The position numbers and the translations under genes were made by a program. Shown in pieces: positions 20,080 through 27,283 of a DNA stretch of 30,942 nt (position 1 is the stretch's first letter; every line of letters begins with the position of its first letter). The DNA is taken from the IMG/VR virus record IMGVR_UViG_3300037883_000075, positions 1 to 30,942 of that record; one strand, given 5' to 3'. Below the pieces are notes generated by a model. The model did no database searches, was not told the DNA's origin, and saw only the letters and a program-made list of their open reading frames with translations. The stretch is from a virus.

Positions 20080-20513
20080 TGATCGAACGTGAACTGATTT
20101 ATTCGGCGCTTTGGGCTTTAGCTTCGCGCGCGTGGTCCTTTGCCAGCGCCAATCGCCGCCTACGGCATTGGTCCGACGTGTCGCCGGCCGAACAGCCGGC
20201 TCTGTTTATGAGCGAAAAGGGCGGGTACGCCGCTGTCAAGGCGTTGGGCGCACCGATCGTCTGGACGCTGTACGCTGATTTCTACATTTACGTACATGCG
20301 AGCGATCCCTACGCAGCGCCGGCGGCGATCCTCAATCCGCTGCTTGATTCGCTCGAACGCGCTTTGGCGCCGGCGCCGGCAACCGGGATCCAGAATCTGG
20401 GGCTGCCTCAATTGGTTCAGCACACTTATATCGCCGGCAAGATAGAAACCGATGAAGGCGTGCTCGGGGACCAGGCGATCGCGATCGTTCCAGTCGAGAT
20501 CCTGTGTCTGTGA
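20079..20513 (+). CDS. Tail terminator/completion protein (DUF3168-like)
   Basis: This 144-residue protein matches the DUF3168 (gp17-like) pattern: an N-terminal helix IERELIYSALWALASRAW, then a small beta sheet with PALFMSEKGG and TLYADFYIYVHA, a helical segment ILNPLLDSLERALAP, and the closing EGVLGDQAIAIVPVEIL. Family members cap the tail tube next to the head. It starts at an ATG overlapping the gp10 stop (TAATG). The order connector, gp10, DUF3168 is the standard siphovirus order and strengthens the call. Confidence 0.82.
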   Translation: MIERELIYSALWALASRAWSFASANRRLRHWSDVSPAEQPALFMSEKGGYAAVKALGAPIVWTLYADFYIYVHASDPYAAPAAILNPLLDSLERALAPAPATGIQNLGLPQLVQHTYIAGKIETDEGVLGDQAIAIVPVEILCL

Positions 20514-20871
20514 AGGCGCGCGCTACCAGGACACCGGATATTTCTATCCTCCAGGCCGGCGCCGTCACAACTGGGTTCTCGTCGATGGGGCTCATTGGAT
20601 GCGCTGAGCCGGTGCCGGTGCCGAGGTGCTGAATGCCCTTAATGGCCAGACGCATTTCGCAGACATTGGACCGGCAACTGCGGTTGCGGCGCCCAAGAAC
20701 GACGATTTTCACGCTTCGATAGTGCGCGGGATCGAAACGGTCTTAATCACCGGTACCGCCATATCCCACACCCGGGCTAGCATCCGCCAAAACCTCCGCG
20801 TCCCCGCTGCCAAGGCGATACGGGCCATGGTCTATCGCGGAGCTGCCGGTCTCAAAAAGGAATTCGACGAC
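20514..20871 (+). other. No confident gene between the tail terminator and the next small gene
   Basis: A 40-residue frame starts at GTG 20510, overlapping the previous stop (GTGA), and ends at 20632. Its stop abuts an ATG at 20633 whose frame closes after about 29 codons. A frame in phase with the next gene is open from GTG 20626, but its first 82 residues look unlike a folded protein. The stretch may hold a broken small gene. No promoter or terminator is obvious. Confidence 0.35.
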
Positions 20872-21120
20872 ATGAGCGACGATCGCGAAGCCGCACCGGT
20901 CCTGGCGCAGTCGCCCGGGCAAACCGACGACCAGCTTGGTGAGTTGATTGAGCGCTGGTGGATGGATCATTTTCCCGGCTCGGCTGTCGCGCGCGACACC
21001 GCGGCCTGGAATGCGGCCCATGCTGCCAAGGAAGCGTTGAAACGGCTGTTGGTACACCTCCAGCACCTGCCCCAGGCGACCGCCCGCGTCGAGGACAACG
21101 ATTTGCAAGGGAGTATTTAA
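20872..21120 (+). CDS. Small helical phage protein, unknown function
   Basis: From ATG 20872, with AAGGA about 10 bases upstream, the product has 82 residues: an acidic start (MSDDREAAPVLAQSPGQTDD), then helices LGELIERWWMDHFPG and NAAHAAKEALKRLLVHLQHL. It is soluble and has no cysteines. The gene sits directly before the tail tube gene, a position often held by small tail-assembly or regulatory proteins. I chose 20872 over the in-frame GTG at 20626 because the extra residues do not look conserved or folded. Confidence 0.5.
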   Translation: MSDDREAAPVLAQSPGQTDDQLGELIERWWMDHFPGSAVARDTAAWNAAHAAKEALKRLLVHLQHLPQATARVEDNDLQGSI

Positions 21121-21121
21121 A

Positions 21122-21868
21122 ATGCAGCTCAGCTTCGGCTCAGGTGCGCTTTGGGGCGAGCGCACAGACGTTACCGGCTCGGGGATCGGCCCGCGCCAGT
21201 TCGGTGTGCTCCAAGACATCCAGATCGATTTCGACTGGACCGACAAGGAGCTCTACGGCCAGTTGCAGTTTCCAGTGGCGATTGCCCGTGGTCAAGGAAA
21301 AATCAGCGGCAAGGCAAAGTTTGCGCAGATTATTGGCCTATTGTACACCGATATCTTCTTCGGAGTAACGGCGGCAACGGGCCAATTTGCCGTCTCGGAA
21401 TTCGAAGCCGCCATCGTCCCCGCGGTAACCCCCTTCACGGCAACAGTGGCCAACGCATCTAGTTATAATGACGATTTGGGGGTCATTTATGCCGCTACCG
21501 GCAAACGTTTCAATCGAGTAACGACCCCCTCCGCAGCGGGTCAGTACTCAGTCAATTTCGCCACCGGTGTCTATACCTTCTCGGCGGCCGATGCGAACGC
21601 GGCGCTTCTGATTTCATACACCTACAACGTTACGACCAGTGGCAATAAGCTGACCTTGACCAATCAATTGATGGGAACGACGCCGACCTTCAAGGCAACA
21701 TTTTATACCATGTATAGCGGTCAAGGCACAGCGTTGCGGCTGAATGCCTGTACAGCGAACAAGCTGTCGACGCCGACTAAAATCGATGATTGGACGATCA
21801 GCGAACTCGACTTTATGGCTTTTGCCGATGCGTCGGGGACAATCGGCTATCTGAGCACGGTTGAATGA
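21122..21868 (+). CDS. Major tail tube protein
   Basis: This 248-residue beta-rich protein is the likely tail tube subunit. Useful segments are MQLSFGSGALWGERTDVTGS, FGVLQDIQIDFDWTDKELYG, and GKISGKAKFAQIIGLLYTDI (the fold's helix-loop). A central insertion with TATVANASSYNDDLGVIYAA and YSVNFATGVYTFSAADANAA is Ig-like, and the closing strands contain WTISELDFMAFADASG. The start follows AAGGGAG (21107-21113), a strong site fitting an abundant protein. It precedes the chaperone pair and tape measure, the standard order. The family name is not certain, but the combination of size, composition and position is. Confidence 0.82.
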   Translation: MQLSFGSGALWGERTDVTGSGIGPRQFGVLQDIQIDFDWTDKELYGQLQFPVAIARGQGKISGKAKFAQIIGLLYTDIFFGVTAATGQFAVSEFEAAIVPAVTPFTATVANASSYNDDLGVIYAATGKRFNRVTTPSAAGQYSVNFATGVYTFSAADANAALLISYTYNVTTSGNKLTLTNQLMGTTPTFKATFYTMYSGQGTALRLNACTANKLSTPTKIDDWTISELDFMAFADASGTIGYLSTVE

Positions 21869-21914
21869 TGATGGCGGCCGTCTGCAGCCTGCCGGCGATC
21901 GATGGGGGCGGAAC

Positions 21915-22325
21915 GTGATCTCCGGGATAACAGTCACGATGGGCGGGCGCGATTGGACCGTTCCACCCCTGACCTTGGGCCAATTGCGGCTGCTGATGCC
22001 AAAGGTCCGCCAGCTTTCCGAAATCGGCGCCCAGATGGGCGAAACGCAGATTGCGGTTTTGGTCGAGATCGTTGCCGCTGCCCTGCAACGCAATTATCCT
22101 GACGTGACGGCGGAGACGGTCGAGGACTTGTTGGACCTCGGCAATGCCGGGCCGGTGCTGAACGCGGTGCTGACCGGTTCGGGTCTTCGATCGCGGGCAC
22201 GCCCATCGGGGGAAGCCTTAGCCCCCGAGCTGGTCTCGGGGGCCACGACTACTTCGACCGCGACGATAGCTGGGGGCATATCTACGGCCTCCTCGCCACC
22301 GCCTGTGGATACAGTTATCCGATAA
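21915..22325 (+). CDS. Tail assembly chaperone, first product (gpG-like)
   Basis: From GTG 21915, behind a GGGGGCGG stretch, this gives 136 residues. Residues 1-90 are compact and conserved-looking: VTMGGRDWTVPPLTLGQLRL, then KVRQLSEIGAQMG, VLVEIVAAALQRNYPDV and TVEDLLDLGNAGPVLNAVLT. After about residue 100 the sequence becomes low-complexity Ser/Thr/Pro (ATTTSTATIAGGISTASSPP) while the -1 frame becomes protein-like, as expected where a frameshift takes over. Lambda-type tail chaperones coat the tape measure protein and recruit tube subunits, and are made as a short and a frameshifted long form. An ATG at 21861 is in frame but its added residues look random. Confidence 0.75.
   Translation: MISGITVTMGGRDWTVPPLTLGQLRLLMPKVRQLSEIGAQMGETQIAVLVEIVAAALQRNYPDVTAETVEDLLDLGNAGPVLNAVLTGSGLRSRARPSGEALAPELVSGATTTSTATIAGGISTASSPPPVDTVIR
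22208..22244 (+). other. Probable -1 ribosomal frameshift region of the tail chaperone gene
   Basis: Two runs of five G lie in the first chaperone frame: 22208-22212 (read G-GGG-GAA) and 22238-22242 (read G-GGG-GCC). At either, a glycine tRNA on GGG can slip back one base and still pair with GGG. The -1 frame is open from 22103, contains no ATG, GTG or TTG before 22334, and right after the second run starts to encode a protein-like sequence that runs into the second chaperone frame. The choice between the two runs is open. Confidence 0.55.
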
Positions 22326-22333
22326 TCGACGCG

Positions 22334-22612
22334 ATGACGCTCTTCGATGTCGAAGAGCTGACGCGTTACTGGATAGACCACCCACCGCTGCATCTAATGG
22401 TCGCGGCCTATCTCGGTATCGATAAGGCCCGACGCAGACGCGCGGTGCCGCCGAGTCTAAAGGCTGCACCGGAGGCAGATCCCGACCCCAAAATTGTGCA
22501 GCTACTTGCCGATTTGGGCCCAGCATTCGCGATCGGCGACGTCCACAGAGGGCTAAGCCCTGTCGTGCTCGATTTTACCGAGCTGCGGCGGAGAAGCAAG
22601 ATCGTGGGCTGA
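22334..22612 (+). CDS. Tail assembly chaperone, second part (T-like), probably reached by -1 frameshift
   Basis: From ATG 22334 the frame encodes 92 residues: MTLFDVEELTRYWIDHPPLH, then LMVAAYLGIDKARRRR, a Pro/Asp-rich linker, and VVLDFTELRRRSKIVG. The good coding signal begins earlier, before this ATG, with GHDYFDRDDSWGHIYGLLAT followed by ACGYSYPIIDA. These residues have no start codon of their own, so the natural product is probably a fusion of about 230 residues with the first chaperone, as in lambda gpGT. Independent initiation at 22334 cannot be excluded, as no ribosome site is evident. The role would be binding tail tube subunits during assembly. Confidence 0.68.
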   Translation: MTLFDVEELTRYWIDHPPLHLMVAAYLGIDKARRRRAVPPSLKAAPEADPDPKIVQLLADLGPAFAIGDVHRGLSPVVLDFTELRRRSKIVG

Positions 22613-22644
22613 TCATGTGGGGCATGGCGGTGTAGCGAAAATCG

Positions 22645-22669
22645 GGGCGCTTCGGAGCGCCCTTTTTTT
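22645..22669 (+). terminator. Intrinsic terminator before the tape measure gene
   Basis: GGGCGCT (22645-22651) pairs with AGCGCCC (22656-22662) around a TCGG loop, and seven T residues follow (22663-22669). This is a textbook intrinsic terminator. It lies 14 bases before the tape measure start, so readthrough or an antiterminator would be needed for the distal tail genes unless a separate promoter exists; none was seen in the short gap. Confidence 0.82.
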
Positions 22670-22683
22670 GTCGAGAGGACGGC

Positions 22684-24189
22684 GTGGCGGATATCGAAAC
22701 CAGTGTTGCCATTACCGCACAGACCGACGACCTCCAGTCGGGAATGTCGGCCGCGGCTGATGCGGTAGAGGCAGCTACCGGGGCAATGAGAGCCCAATTT
22801 GGCGATCTCGGCGCCGCCGCGCAGCAGGCGCAGGCTCATATCGGCGCCGCGGCGGCGCAGATCGGGTCAACGGTCAACGCATTACAGGCCAGGACAGCCA
22901 GCCTTGTCGGGGGCGTAGGCGGGGCGACCAATCAAACCGGCAATTCCTTGGGCCAGTCTCCAGGGATCTCCGTGAGCCAACGAGGCGGGGCAGGAAGCGG
23001 CGGTACGACAAACCGACTCCCAACCTGGCGCACAGAACTGCAAGGTCAACTTGCAGCAGAGCAATCGTTCTTCAGCGATTCGAAGGCAGAGGAGCTGGCA
23101 TTTTGGCAGGACAAGCTGGCGCTGACCGAAGCAGGATCTAAAGAGCAGCTTGCAGTCGAGACCAACATTTATCAACTCGAAAAGCAGCTCGCGGTGCAGA
23201 ACGAGCGGGATACGCTCGCCTCGCTCGCTGCCGATGGAAAAGTCACGGATGCCGCTTATACCCAAAAGAAAGCGGCAATCGAGCAGCAGGTCGCGCTAGG
23301 TAAAATCTCGAGCGCCGAGGAGATCGCTCAGCTTAAGGACGCGCTCGATTCCGAGTGGGCACTCGAGCAAGATTATTACGCAAAGAAGCTGACCGCTGCC
23401 CAGAACGACGCTCAAACTCAGGAAAAGCTCACGGAGCAAGAGGAGCTCGCCTATCAAAAATATCTGACCGACAAGGACAAGCTCGACGCCCAAGCGGTAC
23501 AGAACAGTCAAAAACAGTGGGAAAGTCTATTACAGCCGATCCAGCGCGCACTGGACACGTCGATCACCGGAATCATCGTGGGCACGACGACTGTGCAGAA
23601 GGCTCTGTCCAATCTGGCGCAATCGATTATCGCAGAATTCGTCAGCTCAGTGGTCGGCAGCGTGTTTAACAGTCTGGGGAAAATGCTCGGCGGAAGCATT
23701 GCCGGCGGGAGCGGCGGAAGCAGCGGCGACCAGGATTTCTCTGGCGGCATCACCGGCGCCGGCGCGGACCTCGTCGGCGGCGGGCTCTCAGAAGGATTGT
23801 TTGGCTCCGGCGGTTTATCCGGGGCTTTGGGTCTTGGCAGTTTGTTTTCGGGCGGTAGCCTTTTTGGTAGCCTGTTCAAAGGAATCGGGTCTTTGTTCAG
23901 CTTCGAGCACGGCGGGATAGTGCCATCGGCAGCGGGCGGCTGGATGGTCCCGTCAACATCGCTAGCGATGTTGCACGCCAATGAGATGGTTCTCCCGGCC
24001 AACATCAGCCAGGGATTGCAAGGGATGATTGCCGGCGGCGGCGCGGCGCCCAGTGTCAACGCCACCTTTGCCGTATCGGCGATGGATTCGCAGTCGGTCG
24101 CAACCTTTTTCAAGAACAACGGCTCGACACTCGTAGCGGCGCTCAACCAAGCGATGCGCAACGGCTCGGTGTTGCGGACGGCGAGCTGA
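22684..24189 (+). CDS. Tail tape measure protein
   Basis: This 501-residue protein sets tail length by spanning the tube. From GTG 22684, with GAGAGGAC just upstream, it has an Ala-rich helical start (SGMSAAADAVEAATGAMRAQ) and a long charged coiled-coil region (about 115-290, for example EELAFWQDKLALTEAGSKEQ). A hydrophobic region follows (about 300-345, VQKALSNLAQSIIAEFVSSV), then Gly/Leu/Phe-rich repeats (GGLSGALGLGSLFSGGSLFG). It ends with FEHGGIVPSAAGGWMVP and LHANEMVLPANISQGLQGMI, a C-terminal pattern common in alphaproteobacterial phage tape measures. It is short for the family, so the tail should be short, roughly 75 nm at the usual 0.15 nm per residue. No peptidase domain is visible. 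Confidence 0.87.
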   Translation: MADIETSVAITAQTDDLQSGMSAAADAVEAATGAMRAQFGDLGAAAQQAQAHIGAAAAQIGSTVNALQARTASLVGGVGGATNQTGNSLGQSPGISVSQRGGAGSGGTTNRLPTWRTELQGQLAAEQSFFSDSKAEELAFWQDKLALTEAGSKEQLAVETNIYQLEKQLAVQNERDTLASLAADGKVTDAAYTQKKAAIEQQVALGKISSAEEIAQLKDALDSEWALEQDYYAKKLTAAQNDAQTQEKLTEQEELAYQKYLTDKDKLDAQAVQNSQKQWESLLQPIQRALDTSITGIIVGTTTVQKALSNLAQSIIAEFVSSVVGSVFNSLGKMLGGSIAGGSGGSSGDQDFSGGITGAGADLVGGGLSEGLFGSGGLSGALGLGSLFSGGSLFGSLFKGIGSLFSFEHGGIVPSAAGGWMVPSTSLAMLHANEMVLPANISQGLQGMIAGGGAAPSVNATFAVSAMDSQSVATFFKNNGSTLVAALNQAMRNGSVLRTAS

Positions 24190-24815
24190 TGGCGGTCAAC
24201 GATGTTGGGGTCTTTCCGTCATTGCCCGGTCTATCGTGGTCGGTCACCAAATCGCCGGTGGCGCAGACGCGCATTCAGCGCGCCGTGTCGGGTCGCGAGT
24301 TGCGGGCGATGGATTACCCCTATCCGCTCTACCAGTTCCAGCTCGTCTTCAACTTTCTGCGCCAGACGCCGGGCTACAACGAGCTCAGCACGCTCCTCGG
24401 TTTTGTGGAAGCCTGTTACGGCGCCTACGGCACGTTTCTGTTCGACGACCCTGCCGACGATACCGCAACTGGCCAAGGGATCGGCACCGGCGACAGCAGC
24501 ACGACACAATTCCAGCTTCAGTATGCCAAGGGCGCGGCGGTTGCCTTTGTGCGGCCCATAGATGCGGTTAACGTCCTGAACGCCGTCTATTTCGACGGGA
24601 TCACGCAAAGCCCTTCGACGTATGGCTGTGCCACGGGGTTAAACTCGTCGGGGCTCGTCACCTTCAACACGCCGCCCCCGTCGGGTGTGGCGATCACCGC
24701 GGATTTTACCTATTATTTCCGCTGCCGATTTACCGACGACAGCTACCAATTCGAAAATTTTATGTATCAGCTTTGGCAACTCAAGAAGCTGACCTTTATT
24801 TCGGTGTTTCCGTGA
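24189..24815 (+). CDS. DUF2460 distal tail protein (GTA gp12-like)
   Basis: This 208-residue protein matches DUF2460, the distal tail ring protein of gene transfer agents and related siphophages. It reads FPSLPGLSWSVTKSPVAQTR at the start, then ELRAMDYPYPLYQFQLVFNF, EACYGAYGTFLFDDPADDTA, and ends with RCRFTDDSYQFENFMYQLWQ. The segment after DDTATGQGIGTGDSSTTQFQ is the family's inserted beta domain. It starts at an ATG overlapping the tape measure stop (TGATG), and its own stop overlaps the next GTG start. In the virion it would sit between tube and baseplate hub. Confidence 0.9.
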   Translation: MAVNDVGVFPSLPGLSWSVTKSPVAQTRIQRAVSGRELRAMDYPYPLYQFQLVFNFLRQTPGYNELSTLLGFVEACYGAYGTFLFDDPADDTATGQGIGTGDSSTTQFQLQYAKGAAVAFVRPIDAVNVLNAVYFDGITQSPSTYGCATGLNSSGLVTFNTPPPSGVAITADFTYYFRCRFTDDSYQFENFMYQLWQLKKLTFISVFP

Positions 24816-25666
24816 AGCCGGCCTCACCGGCCCTCATCGCGCTGCTCAACTCGTCCGAGCAGTTCATCATGGCCGACCTCTATACATTCACTCTGGTCGG
24901 CGGCGGAGTGCATCGCTATTCCGGCGGCACGACGGCGATCACGGATACGAACCGTAACCTCTTCGCCCTGGGACCAAAATTCGAGCGCTCAAAGACGCAT
25001 GTCGTGATTGGCGTGCAGGTCGATGAGTTGGACGTGAAGATCTATCCCGAGCCAAGCGACATGCTGGGCTCGACGCCGTTTTTGCAAACCGCCTGGACTG
25101 GGCAATTCGATGGGGCGGTATTGCAGGTCGAGCGCGCCTTTATGTGGCCTAGCTATGGTGCCGTGGTCGGGACGGTGGTGATGTTCGCCGGGCGGATTTC
25201 GGACATCGATTGCAGTCGCACGGGTATCGACATGAAATGCCGGTCGCATCTAGAGCTCTTGAATATCCAGATGCCGCGGCGGTTGTGGCAGCCGACCTGC
25301 AACCACGTTTTTGGCGACGCAATGTGCCAGTTCGACCGGGTGAGCCTCGCCGTCACCTTCGCGGCCGGGTCGGGCACGACGCAGACGCAGATCGTCGGCG
25401 TGCCGAACACCTCGACGCCGTTCACCCAGGGGACGATCGTCGGGCTCTCCGGCGCCAATGCCGGCGAGACTCGCACGATCGCCAATTTCATGGCGGGGCA
25501 ATATGCCCAGGTAAAGCTCGCGTTTCTCGCCCAGCCTGATATCGGCGACCAGTTTCAGCTGTTGCCGGGTTGCGACCGCAGCCTTGGCACCTGCACCAAC
25601 ACGTTTTCGAACCAGATCCATTTCGGCGGGATGCCCTACATCCCGGCGCCGGAGAACGCGGTATGA
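24812..25666 (+). CDS. DUF2163 / phage BR0599-type baseplate hub protein (GTA gp13-like)
   Basis: From GTG 24812 (GTGA overlap with the previous stop) the product has 284 residues, the usual size. The N-terminal DUF2163 part includes ALIALLNSSEQFIMADLYTF and VHRYSGGTTAI. The C-terminal part has the BR0599-type cysteine pattern: C163 and C172 (TCNHVFGDAMCQFDR), C254 and C261 (GCDRSLGTCTNTFSNQIHFG). Four such cysteines could bind a metal or iron-sulfur cluster, which has been described for the hub of a gene transfer agent; here it is inference. It normally sits next to the NlpC/P60 gene, but two extra genes intervene. Confidence 0.9.
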   Translation: MKPASPALIALLNSSEQFIMADLYTFTLVGGGVHRYSGGTTAITDTNRNLFALGPKFERSKTHVVIGVQVDELDVKIYPEPSDMLGSTPFLQTAWTGQFDGAVLQVERAFMWPSYGAVVGTVVMFAGRISDIDCSRTGIDMKCRSHLELLNIQMPRRLWQPTCNHVFGDAMCQFDRVSLAVTFAAGSGTTQTQIVGVPNTSTPFTQGTIVGLSGANAGETRTIANFMAGQYAQVKLAFLAQPDIGDQFQLLPGCDRSLGTCTNTFSNQIHFGGMPYIPAPENAV

Positions 25667-25794
25667 CGCCACCGGCCGACGCCGTCATCGTCGATTTCGA
25701 TCCGCACATTGTGTGGGCAATCGCCGCCCTGTCGATCGCCATCGTCGCATTGTTTCTGCTGCTCGCAGCCGTCGCAGGAGAAAATCGGAAATGA
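25663..25794 (+). CDS. 43-aa single-pass membrane mini-protein
   Basis: This tiny gene starts at ATG 25663, overlapping the hub gene stop (ATGA), and its stop overlaps the next start in the same way. The product begins MTPPADAVIVDFDPHIVW and continues as a hydrophobic helix of about 22 residues (AIAALSIAIVALFLLLAAVA) ending GENRK. The acidic N-terminal part and basic end predict an N-out, C-in orientation. It could be a small holin, an anchor for the glycosyltransferase-like neighbour, or a phage-specified membrane factor. The tight overlaps on both sides support a real gene. Confidence 0.6.
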   Translation: MTPPADAVIVDFDPHIVWAIAALSIAIVALFLLLAAVAGENRK

Positions 25795-26831
25795 GCCCAA
25801 CCCTGCACGTCTTCACGGCGCGGTTCAACCCGCTGCGTTGGCAGGCGCCGCAGCGACATTTTGTCGATTGGGCGCAGGCGATGCGCGACCTCGGCGCCGA
25901 TGTCACGGTAGTCGAATGCGCCTATGGCGAGACGCCATTCGCGTGCGAGATGCCCGGCATCGTGACGCATATCGGGGTGCGCGCCGACAGCTGGGCGTGG
26001 ACCAAGGAATGCCTCTTGAACCTCGGCATTCAGCGCCGGCCGGAGGCGAAATACATTTGCTGGTCCGACAGCGACGTGTTCCCGCGGCGCAACGATTGGG
26101 CCGCGGCAACGATCGACGCCTTGCAGCACTATCGCATCGTGCAGCCGTGGGATGCCTGCTACGACCTCGGTCCCGATGACGCGCACGGCGACGTGTGGCG
26201 GTCCTTCGCGCGTCAATACGTGCATGGGCATCCGATCGTCGTCGGCGAGGGACAGGACTTCCACAAATTCTGGAAGGGCGGCGGCGGCCAGTTCGACTAC
26301 CCGCATCCCGGATATTGCTGGGCCACCAAGCGCGAGACGCTGAACCTGATCGGCGGGCTCTTTGAATATGCCGGCATGGGCGCGGCCGATCATCATCAGG
26401 CCGTGTCATTGCTCGGCCAGGTCACGAAGTCCTTTCCACGGGCTGTCGCGCCGACTTATCGGGCGATGCTCGAGGCGTGGCAGAGCCGCGCGCGGCACGC
26501 GGTCAACGGCCGCGTCGGCTATGTGCCCGGCACGATCGAGCACCGCTTTCACGGCGCCAAGGCCAATCGCCAATACTGGGACCGCTGGCAGATGTTCCTG
26601 CGCCATGGCTTCGACCCCGTAACCGATCTGAAGCGAAACACCTGTGGCGTCCTCGAATTTGCCGGCAACAAGCCGGCTCTCGAGCACGAGTGGGATCAGT
26701 ACCTGCGGATGCGGCGCGAGGACGACAACGCCGCGCCAGCGACGTTCCGCCGACCTGAGCCGCCGCACCGCCCGATCAAGCCGCCGCCGGCGCCCCCGGT
26801 ATCGCATCCGCATCGGCGCGATCATCGATGA
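25791..26831 (+). CDS. Glycosyltransferase-like protein (GT-A type) inside the tail tip operon
   Basis: From ATG 25791 the protein has 346 residues. The first 210 have the look of a phage-encoded GT-A family: LHVFTARFNPLRWQAPQRHF, DLGADVTVVECAYGETPFAC, WAWTKECLLNLGIQRRPEAK, then YICWSDSDVFPRRNDW with the metal-binding D-S-D at 93-95. Also visible are the acceptor-side PHPGYCWATKRETLNLIGGL and GMGAADHHQAVSLLGQ. The rest is basic, ending in a proline-rich tail (RRPEPPHRPIKPPPAPPVSH). It probably transfers a sugar from a nucleotide-sugar, either to a virion protein or to host surface sugar. The donor and acceptor cannot be told. Start and stop overlap both neighbours (ATGA), so it is co-translated with hub and peptidase. 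Confidence 0.72.
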   Translation: MSPTLHVFTARFNPLRWQAPQRHFVDWAQAMRDLGADVTVVECAYGETPFACEMPGIVTHIGVRADSWAWTKECLLNLGIQRRPEAKYICWSDSDVFPRRNDWAAATIDALQHYRIVQPWDACYDLGPDDAHGDVWRSFARQYVHGHPIVVGEGQDFHKFWKGGGGQFDYPHPGYCWATKRETLNLIGGLFEYAGMGAADHHQAVSLLGQVTKSFPRAVAPTYRAMLEAWQSRARHAVNGRVGYVPGTIEHRFHGAKANRQYWDRWQMFLRHGFDPVTDLKRNTCGVLEFAGNKPALEHEWDQYLRMRREDDNAAPATFRRPEPPHRPIKPPPAPPVSHPHRRDHR

Positions 26832-27283
26832 GCGCCAAGCGCGCGGCGGTAGTCGCCGAAGCCGAGAGCTGGCTCGGCACACCCTATCACCACATGGCGC
26901 GGCTGAAGGGCGTGGGTTGCGACTGCCTGACCCTGCTCGCCGCGGTTTATGAGGCGGCAGGCGTCGTCCCAGTGATCGAGATTCCGTTTTACCCGCCGGA
27001 CTGGCACCTGCACCGCGGGGTAGAGCGCTACATGGACGGGTTGCTCGCCTACGCGCATGAGGTTGACGCACCCGCACCCGGCGACGTGGCGCTGTTTCGT
27101 TTTGGCCGCTGCTTTTCGCATGGCGCGATCGTCGTGGAATGGCCGAGGATCATTCATGCCTGGCATGCCGCGGGCGTCGTGCGCGGCGATGCGGCCAAGC
27201 CGTTGCTCGCCGCACGGCCGCCGCGGTTTTTCAGCCCGTTTGCTGATTTGCAAAAACGCAACCTGAACGGAATGCTTGACTGA
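26828..27283 (+). CDS. NlpC/P60 family cell-wall peptidase of the tail tip (GTA gp14-like)
   Basis: This 151-residue protein is an NlpC/P60 cysteine peptidase that cuts peptidoglycan stem peptides so the tail can reach the membrane. The catalytic Cys is C33 in GVGCDCLTLL, the His is H98 in CFSHGAIVV, and H110 (IIHAWHAAG) is the likely third residue. The N-terminal AEAESWLGTPYHHMARLKG is the typical family opening. It starts at ATG 26828, overlapping the glycosyltransferase-like stop, and is followed directly by the large hub gene, the arrangement of gene transfer agents. Confidence 0.92.
   Translation: MSAKRAAVVAEAESWLGTPYHHMARLKGVGCDCLTLLAAVYEAAGVVPVIEIPFYPPDWHLHRGVERYMDGLLAYAHEVDAPAPGDVALFRFGRCFSHGAIVVEWPRIIHAWHAAGVVRGDAAKPLLAARPPRFFSPFADLQKRNLNGMLD

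Noticed and set aside
25584-25790. In-frame extension of the glycosyltransferase-like gene upstream of 25791
   Set aside because: The upstream residues are antisense-like Arg/His-rich and overlap the hub and mini-protein genes; ATG 25791 makes a clean ATGA junction and matches the family start.
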